Source of the DNA: Pasteurella skyensis
Lineage (GTDB): Bacteria; Pseudomonadota; Gammaproteobacteria; Enterobacterales; Pasteurellaceae
Length of the DNA stretch: 64,000 nucleotides
NCBI RefSeq assembly: GCF_013377295.1
Contig: NZ_CP016180.1
Coordinates: 496,001-560,000, forward strand
Direction of reading: 5' to 3'
The notes below the pieces were generated by a model. It saw only the letters and a list, made by a program, of their open reading frames with translations, searched no databases and was not told the origin of the DNA. Each line of letters opens with the position of its first letter. Position 1 is the first letter of the stretch. Of the stretch, positions 50,114 through 58,244 are shown one piece after another. The translations under genes were made by a program, and so were the position numbers.

Positions 50114-50431
50114 ATGGCAGAGTGGAGCGGTAAATATATTAGTCCTTATGTTGAGCACGGTAAAAAAAGTGAACAAGTACGCAAAGTGACAGTTTCTATT
50201 CCTGTAAAAGTATTAGAAATTTTGACCAATGAACGTACCCGTCGTCAAATTAATAATCTTCGCCACGCAACTAATAGTGAGTTACTTTGTGAAGCATTTT
50301 TGCACGCTTTCACAGGGCAACCTCTTCCAACCGATGAAGACTTAATGAAAGCACGTCACGATGAAATTCCAGAAAAAGCAAAAATCAAAATGCAAGAGCT
50401 GGGGATCAATCCTGACGATTGGCAATATTAA
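50114..50431 (+). CDS. metJ: Methionine repressor MetJ
   Basis: MetJ is a ribbon-helix-helix repressor using S-adenosylmethionine as corepressor. The 105-residue protein equals E. coli MetJ in length and has the DNA-binding ribbon [16 protein letters not shown] (about 22-37) and [38 protein letters not shown] precedes the ATG. Tandem Met boxes lie upstream. No other met gene is in the window. Confidence 0.97.
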   Translation: MAEWSGKYISPYVEHGKKSEQVRKVTVSIPVKVLEILTNERTRRQINNLRHATNSELLCEAFLHAFTGQPLPTDEDLMKARHDEIPEKAKIKMQELGINPDDWQY

Positions 50432-50479
50432 TTTTTTTGTAAATTTTTTACATAATCATACCGCTTCAAGGAGCGAAGA

Positions 50480-50728
50480 ATGAAATTTTCTCTTAAACAG
50501 CAGTTAGCTAAAGAAACTCGCTGGGCGTTAGGTCTTACTCTCTTCTATATTAGCGGCTGGGTTGGATTTGGTTATTTTTCACCAACAGGAAAAGGTCTCT
50601 TAGGTTTTCCGATTTGGTTTGAATTTGCCTGTATTTATTTCCCTATTGTATTTATTTTCACTACATTGATAGTCGTCAAAATTGTTTATAAGGATGTTGA
50701 TTTAGAGGATAGCCATAATGAATCTTGA
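50480..50728 (+). CDS. yhdT: Small membrane protein YhdT
   Basis: The 82-residue protein has two membrane segments (about 15-35 and 50-70) and the conserved WALGLTLFYISGWVGFGYF. It is the usual partner of panF, and its last 11 bases overlap the panF start, indicating translational coupling. It may be an accessory subunit; its function is unknown. AAGGAG lies just before the ATG. Confidence 0.93.
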   Translation: MKFSLKQQLAKETRWALGLTLFYISGWVGFGYFSPTGKGLLGFPIWFEFACIYFPIVFIFTTLIVVKIVYKDVDLEDSHNES

Positions 50729-52154
50729 TATGCTACTTCCTCTTATTGTTTATTTACTTTTTGTATTTGGTGTCGCATTTTATGCTTATCAAAAACGTAA
50801 AGGGCAAAGTTTTTTAAATGAATATTATGTCGGCAGTCGTGCAATGTCTGGCTTTGTACTGGCAATGACTTCTGCTGCCACTTATGTAGGCGCAAGTTCT
50901 TTTATTGGTGGACCTGGTGCTGCCTATAAATTTGGTTTAGGTTGGGTGCTACTGGCAATGATACAAGTCCCTGTTGTCATCCTTACTCTCGGCGCTTTTG
51001 GTAAAAGATTAGCAATTTTGGCTCGTAAAACAAATAGTGTCACCATCAACGATTTACTTTATGCTCGCTATCAAAACCGTTTTGTCGTATGGATTGCCAG
51101 TTTTTCATTATTAATTTCATTTTTTGCAATGATGACCGTGCAATTCTTTGGTGCAGGGCGTTTATTAGAAACCACCTTAGGCATTCCTTATCAAACCGCT
51201 ATTTTAATTTTTGCAATGACCGTTGGCGTTTATACCTTTATTGGAGGATTTCGTGCTGTAGTACTCACAGATACCATTCAAGGTGTGGTAATGATTGTAG
51301 GAACCACACTATTACTCGGTGGTGTTATTTATGCAACTGGAGGGATTGAATCAGCTATTGCAACCTTAGAATCCATCGATCCTAACTTGATTACGCCCTA
51401 TGGTATCGATGCACGCCCTCTTGATTTTACTTTTATGCTCTCATTTTGGATGTTAGTCTGCTTTGGCATTATCGGCTTACCGCCCCTAATTGTTCGCAGT
51501 ATGGCATACAAAGACAGCAAAGCATTACATCAAGGTATTATTATTGGCACGGTTGTTGTTTCATTTTTAATGTTAGGAATGCATCTTTCAGGAGTATTAG
51601 GTCGAGCCTTAGATCCAACACTAACTGTATCAGATAAAATTATCCCGACCCTAATGCTACAAGTGATGCCTCCAGTAGTCGCAGGAATCTTCCTTGCAGC
51701 ACCAATGGCAGCGATAATGTCTTCCATTGACTCAATGCTCATTCAAGCTTCTTCTACCTTAATTAAAGATTTATATATTGCCATCAAACCAGAAGCAATC
51801 AAAAATGAACAAAAAATTAAACGGCTGTCTACCTTAACCACCCTTATTTTTACAATTTTACTTATTATTGCCGCCCTTAATCCGCCAGAAATGTTAATTT
51901 GGCTAAACCTAAATGCACTAGGCGGACTAGAAGCAACCTTCTTTTGGGTCATATTATTAGGTTTCCTATGGAAAAACGCCAATGCAACAGGAGCGATTGT
52001 CTCTATGATTGGAGGCTTAACCAGTTATAGCATTATCGTCATAACAGGTATCAAATTTTGGAGTTTCCATTCTATTATCCCAGCCACATTGATTGGTTTA
52101 ATCGCTTTTTTGATGGGTAATTATATACAAAGTAGAAAAGATAAGACGCACTGA
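50718..52154 (+). CDS. panF: Sodium/pantothenate symporter PanF
   Basis: PanF imports pantothenate with Na+. The 478-residue SSS-family protein (E. coli 483) has 12-13 membrane segments and the family features YVGSRAMSGFVLAMTSAATYVGASSFIGGPGAAY (in two parts: GFVLAMTSAATYVGAS and FIGGPGAAYKFG, about 46-72) and AAPMAAIMSSIDSMLIQASS (about 324-343). It overlaps yhdT. prmA, which follows panF in many relatives, is absent: a repeat-rich spacer follows. Confidence 0.95.
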   Translation: MNLDMLLPLIVYLLFVFGVAFYAYQKRKGQSFLNEYYVGSRAMSGFVLAMTSAATYVGASSFIGGPGAAYKFGLGWVLLAMIQVPVVILTLGAFGKRLAILARKTNSVTINDLLYARYQNRFVVWIASFSLLISFFAMMTVQFFGAGRLLETTLGIPYQTAILIFAMTVGVYTFIGGFRAVVLTDTIQGVVMIVGTTLLLGGVIYATGGIESAIATLESIDPNLITPYGIDARPLDFTFMLSFWMLVCFGIIGLPPLIVRSMAYKDSKALHQGIIIGTVVVSFLMLGMHLSGVLGRALDPTLTVSDKIIPTLMLQVMPPVVAGIFLAAPMAAIMSSIDSMLIQASSTLIKDLYIAIKPEAIKNEQKIKRLSTLTTLIFTILLIIAALNPPEMLIWLNLNALGGLEATFFWVILLGFLWKNANATGAIVSMIGGLTSYSIIVITGIKFWSFHSIIPATLIGLIAFLMGNYIQSRKDKTH

Positions 52155-52202
52155 TTGCCAATTTTAGGGAACCGTAGCGAGAGAGTATCATTGAATCGTA
52201 AA

Positions 52203-52243
52203 AAGACACCGGTTGCTGAGCTTGTCGAAGCATTAGGTGTCTT
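52203..52243 (-). repeat. Structured dispersed repeat, copy B
   Basis: AAGACACC (52203-52210) and GGTGTCTT (52236-52243) are perfect 8-bp complements around TGAGCTTGTCGAAG, the reverse of the core in copies A, D, E and F. On the other strand an inner TGC/GCA pair flanks the core. Confidence 0.85.
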
Positions 52244-52327
52244 CACTTTCTGTGGCCGTTCTTTTTACTTCGATATTTCGACCGGCTCAATAACTAAGAA
52301 CGGAAACATCAAACACCAAAATTAATC

Positions 52328-52388
52328 AAACACCGATCACTGAGCTTCGGTTGCTGAGCTTGTCGAAGTATCGAAGTGTTAGGTGTTT
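52328..52388 (-). repeat. Structured dispersed repeat, copy C (longer)
   Basis: AAACACC (52328-52334) and GGTGTTT (52382-52388) are perfect complements. Inside are two copies of CTGAGCTT, the second as TGCTGAGCTTGTCGAAG, so this copy seems internally duplicated. Confidence 0.8.
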
Positions 52389-52411
52389 GTGCTCTGAATT
52401 TGTTTGGTGAA

Positions 52412-52450
52412 CGCTTCTCGACCCTTCGACAGGCTCAGGGAGCCGAAGCG
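52412..52450 (+). repeat. Structured dispersed repeat, copy D
   Basis: CGCTTC (52412-52417) and GAAGCG (52445-52450) are complementary ends, with inner CCC/GGG around TTCGACAGGCTCA. The end sequence is unlike the other copies but still pairs. Confidence 0.8.
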
Positions 52451-52804
52451 GAAGATATCTCAAAAGATACCAATGACTAAGTTCAATAACCCAATACAAA
52501 AATCTAAAGCTAGCAAAAAAACTATAAAGATAATACTCATTAAACATTACCCTAAAAATTCATAAATAAAGCACTAATTTATAACAAAAAACAAACAAAT
52601 GAACAAAAAAACGACAATCGAACACAAAAAATGTGGTTTTAAGCAAAAGTGTGATAGCCATCATTTGACATAAATTGATATTTTTGTCATCATTCAGCTG
52701 CTCAATATTCTTTAGATTAGCAATATTGATACTGACTAGTTGTTTCAGACCTTAACCGAAACAACTTTTTACATTAAATTACTTAAAAAATTAAGGTGAT
52801 TATT

Positions 52805-53851
52805 ATGAAAAAAACTCTTATTGCGTTAACAGTTGCTGCATTAGCTTCAACTTCAGCGTCAGCTCTTACTGTATATAGCCAAGACGGTGCAACAGTTGAT
52901 GTAACTGGTGCAGTTAAAATGGTTCTTCAAAAAGAAACTGATAAAAAAGCTGTAATCAACAAAAAAGACACTAAATTAGGTGTTAAAGCAAAATATGAAT
53001 TCGGTACTGATGCTTATGCATTAGCGGCTTATGAATATAGCTTCCTTAAGCCAGAAGTGAAAAAAGCTTATATTGGAGTTGGTAGTGCATCAGCTGGTCA
53101 ATTAACATTCGGTCTTCAAAATACATTTGCTGACGGTGTTGGTGAATCTTCTTTTGATAATGCTTTCGGTGTTAAAGATCGTTTTGCTCGTGGTGATGCT
53201 GATAATATGATTTCTTATCGCTATACTGGTTTATCAGACTGGGAATTTGGTGTTGATTATATGTTAGCAACTAACCCAAGTAAGAAAACCATGAAAGTTA
53301 ACGGTGCTGATGAAGAGTTTGTATTAGAAAATAAAGCTTGGTTTGACTTAGGTGCTAAATATAGTGCTAATGATTTAACAGTAGCTTTTGCTTATAGTCA
53401 AGCTAACGGTATTGCAGATTATGAGTATAAAGATAATAAATACATCGCAGATAGTGCTAAAACATTTGATGTTGCCCTTGGTTATACGATGGATAATGTT
53501 AAATTTGGCTTAGATGTTGGTTATTTAAAAACAAAAGGCTTAGCTTTCTATGAAAAAGAAGGTGATGACTTAATGTTCTTAGGTGGTGCTAAGGATATGA
53601 AAGCTTATTATGTATCTCCAGGAGCTAAGGTTTCATTTGGTGATGCAGCTGTTTATGGTAACTATGCTTATACGGTATTAAAACCTGCTAAAGGTGAGAA
53701 AATTAAATTCCACGGTCTAAACTTAGGTGCTGAATATACTTTAGCTAAAAATGCTCTTGTATTTATTGAAGGTAACTATGTGAAAGTGAAAGAAGGCAGT
53801 GATAGTGATTCTGTGAAAGCTATCGGTGTTGGTATGAAAGTTGAATGGTAA
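52805..53851 (+). CDS. General porin (Gram-negative porin family, OmpP2/OmpH-like)
   Basis: The 348-residue protein starts at ATG 52805 with AAGGTG eight bases upstream and a signal peptide MKKTLIALTVAALASTSASA. The mature part begins LTVYSQDGATVDVTGAVKM, a typical first porin strand, continues in alternating beta-strands with loop regions rich in charged residues, and ends in VGMKVEW with a terminal aromatic residue for Bam recognition. It resembles the P2/OmpH general diffusion porins of Pasteurellaceae. It is flanked on both sides by structured repeats and followed by a strong terminator. Confidence 0.92.
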   Translation: MKKTLIALTVAALASTSASALTVYSQDGATVDVTGAVKMVLQKETDKKAVINKKDTKLGVKAKYEFGTDAYALAAYEYSFLKPEVKKAYIGVGSASAGQLTFGLQNTFADGVGESSFDNAFGVKDRFARGDADNMISYRYTGLSDWEFGVDYMLATNPSKKTMKVNGADEEFVLENKAWFDLGAKYSANDLTVAFAYSQANGIADYEYKDNKYIADSAKTFDVALGYTMDNVKFGLDVGYLKTKGLAFYEKEGDDLMFLGGAKDMKAYYVSPGAKVSFGDAAVYGNYAYTVLKPAKGEKIKFHGLNLGAEYTLAKNALVFIEGNYVKVKEGSDSDSVKAIGVGMKVEW

Positions 53852-53885
53852 TCTAATTACCTAGCAAACTTTATATTGCTAAAAG

Positions 53886-53918
53886 ACCCCATAAGCTTGG
53901 CTTATGGGGTTTTGTTTT
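53886..53918 (+). terminator. Terminator of the porin gene
   Basis: ACCCCATAAGC (53886-53896) pairs with GCTTATGGGGT (53900-53910) around TTG, followed by TTTGTTTTG. Strong and close to the porin stop. Confidence 0.95.
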
Positions 53919-54020
53919 GTGTAAACTTCAGGAATTTGTCCAAAGAATGGGGACTTGTTCATATACTACGCCCCGTTATCGATTGCTGAAGAGAACGACC
54001 ACAGAAAAAATTTAGAATGC

Positions 54021-54059
54021 AGACACCTAATACTTCGACAGGCTCAGCAACCGGTGTCT
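54021..54059 (+). repeat. Structured dispersed repeat, copy E
   Basis: AGACACC (54021-54027) and GGTGTCT (54053-54059) are complementary ends around ACTTCGACAGGCTCAGCAAC. The flank ACGACCACAG to its left is, in reverse, also found beside copy B (CTGTGGCCGT). Confidence 0.85.
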
Positions 54060-54153
54060 TTGGACTATTCAACGATACTTTCTGCTTCGGCTCTCTGAGC
54101 TCGGTTAAAATATCTAAGGGTTGAGAAGTGTTCATTAAACAAACTCCAAGCGT

Positions 54154-54199
54154 AACCCCCTAACACCTTGATACTTCGACAAGCTCAGCAATCGGGGTT
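54154..54199 (+). repeat. Structured dispersed repeat, copy F
   Basis: AACCCC (54154-54159) and GGGGTT (54194-54199) are complementary ends around ACTTCGACAAGCTCAGCAAT. The upstream flank (AAGCGTAAC) resembles that of copy A (GAGCGTAAC). Confidence 0.8.
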
Positions 54200-54289
54200 T
54201 AGCTAGAGTGATGTATGAAGATTTTAGTTTTCATTTTATACTGAGTACTTGTTTTTCAACTGGATTCTTTTTATAATTCCAACAGTTCT

Positions 54290-54388
54290 CATTGGGGTGC
54301 TAGCAAGCGGTATGATGTTGTTTACTTTTTGCAAAAGCTGAGAAATACCCATAGAACCTGATCTGATTAATATCAGCGTAGGGATTTG
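54290..54388 (+). promoter_or_regulatory. TPP riboswitch (thi box) upstream of thiB
   Basis: The conserved aptamer parts are present in order: GGGGTGC (54294-54300), GCTGAGAAATACCC (54337-54350), GAACCTGATCTGATTAATAT (54354-54373) and CAGCGTAGGGA. The variable arm between GGGGTGC and GCTGAGA holds a complete USS. thiB starts about 65 bp downstream. Binding of thiamine pyrophosphate should lower thiB expression, by a mechanism that cannot be fixed from the sequence. Confidence 0.95.
54303..54336 (+). other. Uptake signal sequence within the TPP riboswitch arm
   Basis: GCAAGCGGT (54303-54311) followed by TTTTTGCAAAA (54326-54336), the extended USS form, fills the variable P3-side arm of the aptamer. 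GCAA at its start can pair with TTGC near its end, so it can form the arm's helix. Confidence 0.85.
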
Positions 54389-54452
54389 AGGCAGTTCAAT
54401 TTAATTATTCTGTTTTAAATCCTTCTATTTTATTTTTTTAGAAGGAAATCAA

Positions 54453-55436
54453 ATGAAACTTTCTCCATTCGTTATTTGTTCAACGTTCGTTTTAGCTACC
54501 ACAGCCTTTGCAGCGCAACCTACTTTGACGGTTTATACCTATGATTCATTTACTGCGGAATGGGGTCCTGCTCCAGCATTAAAACCCTTATTTGAAAAGG
54601 AGTGTCACTGTACTTTAAAATTTATGCCTTTTGAAGATGGCATTACAATGTTTAATCGCATTCGCTTAGAGGGCAAAAAGACCAAAGCAGATGTAATGTT
54701 AGGTTTAGATAATTTTGCATTGCAACAAGCTGAAAATTCAGGTTTATTTACGCCACATCAGTTAGAAATTAATGAATTAAATTTACCACAGAAATGGGCG
54801 GATAAAACATTCTATCCTTATGATTTTGGTGAGTTTGCTTTTGTTTACAATAACAAAAAGTTACAAAATCCCCCTAAAAGTTTAAAAGAGTTGGTTGAAC
54901 GTCAAGATATAAAAGTGATTTATCAAGATCCTCGCACGAGTACTGTTGGACGAGGTTTGTTGTTATGGATCAATAATGTCTATGGTGATCAAGCTAAAAC
55001 AGCGTGGCAGACTTTAGTTAAGCATACGGTAACTATTGGTAAAGGTTGGTCTGAAACCTATGGTGCTTTTTTAAAAGGGGAGTCTGATGTTGTGCTAAGT
55101 TATAGTACTTCACCGCTTTATCATCGTTGGTATGAGAAAAATAATGATTATGTAGCGGCAGACTTTACAGAGGGACATTTATCCCAAATTGAGGTAGCAG
55201 CAATTCTGAAAACCAGTAAACATAAAAAACTGGCTCGTCAATTTTTAACTTTCTTACATAAGAAAGAGGCTCAAAAAATTATTGCGACTCATAATATTAT
55301 GAAGCCAGTTATTACAGCGAGCGTTGATCCTGCGTTCGCCACGTTGCCAACCTACAAAGCACTAAAAATAGTAACCCCTAGTGCAAATACACTAAGACAG
55401 TGGCAATCTGAATGGCAAAGTGCAGTAAGCCGTTAA
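54453..55436 (+). CDS. thiB: Thiamine-binding periplasmic protein ThiB
   Basis: ThiB captures thiamine/TPP for the ThiBPQ ABC importer. The 327-residue protein (E. coli 327) has a signal peptide (about 1-20, ending TTAFA), then PTLTVYTYDSFTAEWGPAPA, typical of ThiB, and DPRTSTVGRGLLLWI (about 156-170). It is controlled by the TPP riboswitch. Unlike the usual thiB-thiP-thiQ operon, a terminator follows at once and the next gene is an unrelated ABC-F gene on the other strand. Confidence 0.95.
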   Translation: MKLSPFVICSTFVLATTAFAAQPTLTVYTYDSFTAEWGPAPALKPLFEKECHCTLKFMPFEDGITMFNRIRLEGKKTKADVMLGLDNFALQQAENSGLFTPHQLEINELNLPQKWADKTFYPYDFGEFAFVYNNKKLQNPPKSLKELVERQDIKVIYQDPRTSTVGRGLLLWINNVYGDQAKTAWQTLVKHTVTIGKGWSETYGAFLKGESDVVLSYSTSPLYHRWYEKNNDYVAADFTEGHLSQIEVAAILKTSKHKKLARQFLTFLHKKEAQKIIATHNIMKPVITASVDPAFATLPTYKALKIVTPSANTLRQWQSEWQSAVSR

Positions 55437-55450
55437 GCCTTTGATTAAAG

Positions 55451-55485
55451 CCCTTTTTCTATTAACTGTAGAAAAAGGGTTTTTT
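55451..55485 (+). terminator. Terminator directly after thiB
   Basis: CCCTTTTTCTA (55451-55461) pairs with TAGAAAAAGGG (55469-55479), followed by a run of T. It ends the thiB transcript 14 bp after the stop codon. Confidence 0.92.
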
Positions 55486-55536
55486 AGTATATAAAATATA
55501 GCGGGTACATTAAGCTAAAAATTTGCAAATTTTAGA

Positions 55537-57453
55537 TTAAGATCCTTTGAGTATATGTTCTAGTTCGTCTTGTGCAGAGAGCCACTGGATTTCAATCTCT
55601 TCAAGTTGCTGTTTGGTTTCAAACTGTTGAGTTAATACCTCATTTAGTTGGGTTTTATTTTCTGCTTCATAAAGTGAGCTATTACTCAGTTTCTCTTCGA
55701 CTTGAGAAAGAGTAGCGGTCAATGTCTCTAAACTTTTTTCAAGTTTTTCAATTTGCTTACGCAGTGGAGCAGTTTGTTTACGTAATTCTGCCTCTTGGCG
55801 TTTTTGCTCTTTACGGTTTATGCCACTGTTTGATGTGTCAGTATAAGCGGTCTGATTTTGGGATCTTTTTGCAAGTTCAAGCTGATTTTGTTCGTTGAGC
55901 CATTTTTGATAATCCTCTAAATCGCCCTTAAATTCTTCCACTTTTTTGTTATGCACCAAATAAAACTCATCAACGGTACTACGCAATAAATGGCGATCGT
56001 GCGATACCACCACAAGCGAGCCTTCATATTGTGTTAAGGCTTCGGTTAAGGCTTGTCGCATATCCAAATCTAAATGGTTGGTCGGTTCATCGAGTAACAG
56101 TAAATTTGGACGTTGCCACACGATTAACGCTAACACCAAACGGGCTTTTTCTCCCCCTGAAAAACTTTTGACGGCTTGTTTCACTTTATCGCCGTGAAAA
56201 TCAAATCCCCCCAAATAATTTCGCAATTCTTGTTCGGTTTTTTTAGGGGCAATATGAGTTAAATGCCACAAAGCACTTTCTTCCACTCGTAATGTATCTA
56301 ATTGATGCTGTGCAAAATAACCTAATTTTACCCCTTTAGCTAAGGCAATTTTTCCTGTTTTAGGCGTTAATTCTTCAGCTAATAATTTGATTAAAGTCGA
56401 TTTCCCTGCACCATTTCGCCCTAATAATCCAATACGAGAACCTGGAACCAAGTTTAATTTTACTGATTCTAAAATCGTTTTATCGTCATAACCCGCACTC
56501 ACTTTTTCCATTGAAAGCAACGGACTTGGTAATGAAAGAGGAGGACGAAACTCAAAGGAAAATGGGCTATCAATATGAGCAGGAGCAATCATTTCCATTT
56601 TTTCAAGGGCTTTAATACGACTTTGTGCTTGCTTGGCTTTAGTCGCTTTGGCTTTAAAGCGATCAATAAAACTTTGTAAATGTTCTACTTTACGTTGCTG
56701 TTGCTGATACGCCGCATTTTGTTGGGCTAATTTTGTGGCTCGTTGAATTTCAAAAGAGCTGTAATTCCCTGTATATTCGTGCAGCTGCTGATTTTCAATA
56801 TGGATCACACGATTGATAATAGGATCTAAAAAATCCCTGTCGTGTGAAATCAAAATCAACGTGCCTTTATATTGTATCAGCCAACGTTCTAGCCAAATAA
56901 CTGCATCTAAATCCAAATGGTTAGTCGGTTCATCAAGCAATAATAAATCACTACGACATAGCAACGCTTGAGCTAAATTCAAACGCATACGCCAACCACC
57001 TGAAAAGGCTTTCACTGGCTCATCCAGTTGTTCTGTGCTAAAACCTAAACCATTTAACAAGGTTGCGGCACGAGATTGAATTGTCCACGCGTCAATGGTG
57101 TCTAACTGAGCATGAATTGTAGCGATTAAATGCCCATCATTATCTAAATTTGCTTGCTCTAAGGCTTGAGTGAGTTGTGTATATTGGCGATCCCCTAAAA
57201 TGACATACTCCAATGCTGAAATATCAAGAGCAGGAGTTTCTTGATTTACCCACGCAATAGACCAACTACTCGGATACTTAGCTTCGCCACCTTCTGGGGT
57301 AAATTCATTTTTAAGTAAGCTCAATAACGATGACTTCCCACAACCATTTTTACCTACAAGACCCACTTTTTGTTTAGGGTTGATTGTTGCATTGGTATTT
57401 TCTAATAAAGTCTGTGTTCCACGAGTAAGGGTTAAATTTGTTAAAGTTATCAT
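55537..57453 (-). CDS. ABC-F family ATPase YheS-like
   Basis: The 638-residue protein (E. coli YheS 637) has two ABC domains, with Walker A GLVGKNGCGKSS (about 32-43) and GLLGRNGAGKST (about 342-353), two signatures (AFSGGWRMRL and SFSGGEKARL), DEPTNHLDL in each, no membrane domain, a linker with repeated charged residues and a C-terminal coiled coil (about 525-638). ABC-F proteins act on ribosomes during translation; YheS has been linked to stalled or difficult peptides. Its start codon overlaps the stop of fic (TAATG). Confidence 0.94.
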   Translation of the reverse strand: MITLTNLTLTRGTQTLLENTNATINPKQKVGLVGKNGCGKSSLLSLLKNEFTPEGGEAKYPSSWSIAWVNQETPALDISALEYVILGDRQYTQLTQALEQANLDNDGHLIATIHAQLDTIDAWTIQSRAATLLNGLGFSTEQLDEPVKAFSGGWRMRLNLAQALLCRSDLLLLDEPTNHLDLDAVIWLERWLIQYKGTLILISHDRDFLDPIINRVIHIENQQLHEYTGNYSSFEIQRATKLAQQNAAYQQQQRKVEHLQSFIDRFKAKATKAKQAQSRIKALEKMEMIAPAHIDSPFSFEFRPPLSLPSPLLSMEKVSAGYDDKTILESVKLNLVPGSRIGLLGRNGAGKSTLIKLLAEELTPKTGKIALAKGVKLGYFAQHQLDTLRVEESALWHLTHIAPKKTEQELRNYLGGFDFHGDKVKQAVKSFSGGEKARLVLALIVWQRPNLLLLDEPTNHLDLDMRQALTEALTQYEGSLVVVSHDRHLLRSTVDEFYLVHNKKVEEFKGDLEDYQKWLNEQNQLELAKRSQNQTAYTDTSNSGINRKEQKRQEAELRKQTAPLRKQIEKLEKSLETLTATLSQVEEKLSNSSLYEAENKTQLNEVLTQQFETKQQLEEIEIQWLSAQDELEHILKGS

Positions 57454-58229
57454 TAAGGTGTTAATTCCTGATTATTAAAAGCAATTTTCCAATCTCTATC
57501 TAGCATTTCTAAATTACGCTCAATACTCGCTTGAACATTATTCGCAACAAAATCAATCACATCTTGATAATTGTCACTCGTTTGTGCATTTTCTAATACT
57601 TGATAATATTTTTCTCTATCTTCATTTTTGATAATTGTGATTGGATAGCCCTGTTTCATCAATTCTAAATTCATTAACAGTCGCCCTGTTCTGCCATTAC
57701 CGTCTGAGAATGGATGAATTTTTTCAAAGCGTGCGTGAAAAATGGCGACCTTTTCAATAATATGGCGATCGCTTTGATTATACCAATCTAAGAGTGTCTG
57801 CAAATCTTCTTCAATATGAAAAGGGCGAGAAGTTTCGGTTTTACTATGACTAATCACAACATCGTGATTTCTAAAAACACCTGCAATTTCACGATCAATA
57901 CTACCGATTACAATCTGATGAAATTCTTTAATCAAGCGAATATCCAATACTCGATTTAACGCAATTTCTTCAAGCAAATAATCAATTGCATAACTCTGAT
58001 TTTGAGTTTCAATATGATCCTTCAATGGTTTACCGTTAATTGTAATCCCTTGCTCTAAAACAATTTGAGTTTCTCTTAACGTTAAAGAGTTGCCTTCAAT
58101 CGCATTAGAATGATAGATATATTCTTGCTTTAAACTTTCAAATAATTTCTTTAATAACGATTGCGGTAGCGGTCTGCGAGCGTTAAGAAAATTTTTCAGT
58201 TTTTCCAAGTGAGTAATGATATTGTGCAT
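57453..58229 (-). CDS. Fic domain protein (class II, possible AMPylase)
   Basis: Fic proteins usually transfer AMP from ATP to a hydroxyl of a target protein. The 258-residue protein has the full active-site motif HPFSDGNGRTGR (residues 172-183) and, in the N-terminal part, SNAIEGN (41-47), which fits the inhibitory (S/T)xxxE(G/N) helix of class II Fic proteins, whose Glu45 would hold the enzyme off until relieved. No partner antitoxin gene is visible. It is translationally coupled to the ABC-F gene by a TAATG overlap and follows prfB by 15 bp. Confidence 0.93.
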   Translation of the reverse strand: MHNIITHLEKLKNFLNARRPLPQSLLKKLFESLKQEYIYHSNAIEGNSLTLRETQIVLEQGITINGKPLKDHIETQNQSYAIDYLLEEIALNRVLDIRLIKEFHQIVIGSIDREIAGVFRNHDVVISHSKTETSRPFHIEEDLQTLLDWYNQSDRHIIEKVAIFHARFEKIHPFSDGNGRTGRLLMNLELMKQGYPITIIKNEDREKYYQVLENAQTSDNYQDVIDFVANNVQASIERNLEMLDRDWKIAFNNQELTP

Positions 58230-58244
58230 AGTATCCCTTAAAAA

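Larger units (their letters stand above)
52155..52804. other. Repeat-rich spacer between panF and the porin gene
   Basis: A 650-bp stretch without a gene. Its first half holds three copies (B, C, D) of the structured repeat family; its second half is AT-rich and should hold the porin promoter. A partial CRP-like half site TGTGATAGCCATCAT is near 52650. I could not assign a -35/-10 pair with confidence. Confidence 0.75.

Noticed and set aside
52640-52665. CRP site upstream of the porin (TGTGATAGCCATCAT)
   Set aside because: Only the first half matches well; the second half is TCATT instead of TCACA.
52796-52804. GTG at 52796 as the porin start
   Set aside because: It lies within the ribosome binding site AAGGTG; the ATG at 52805 gives a normal signal peptide.
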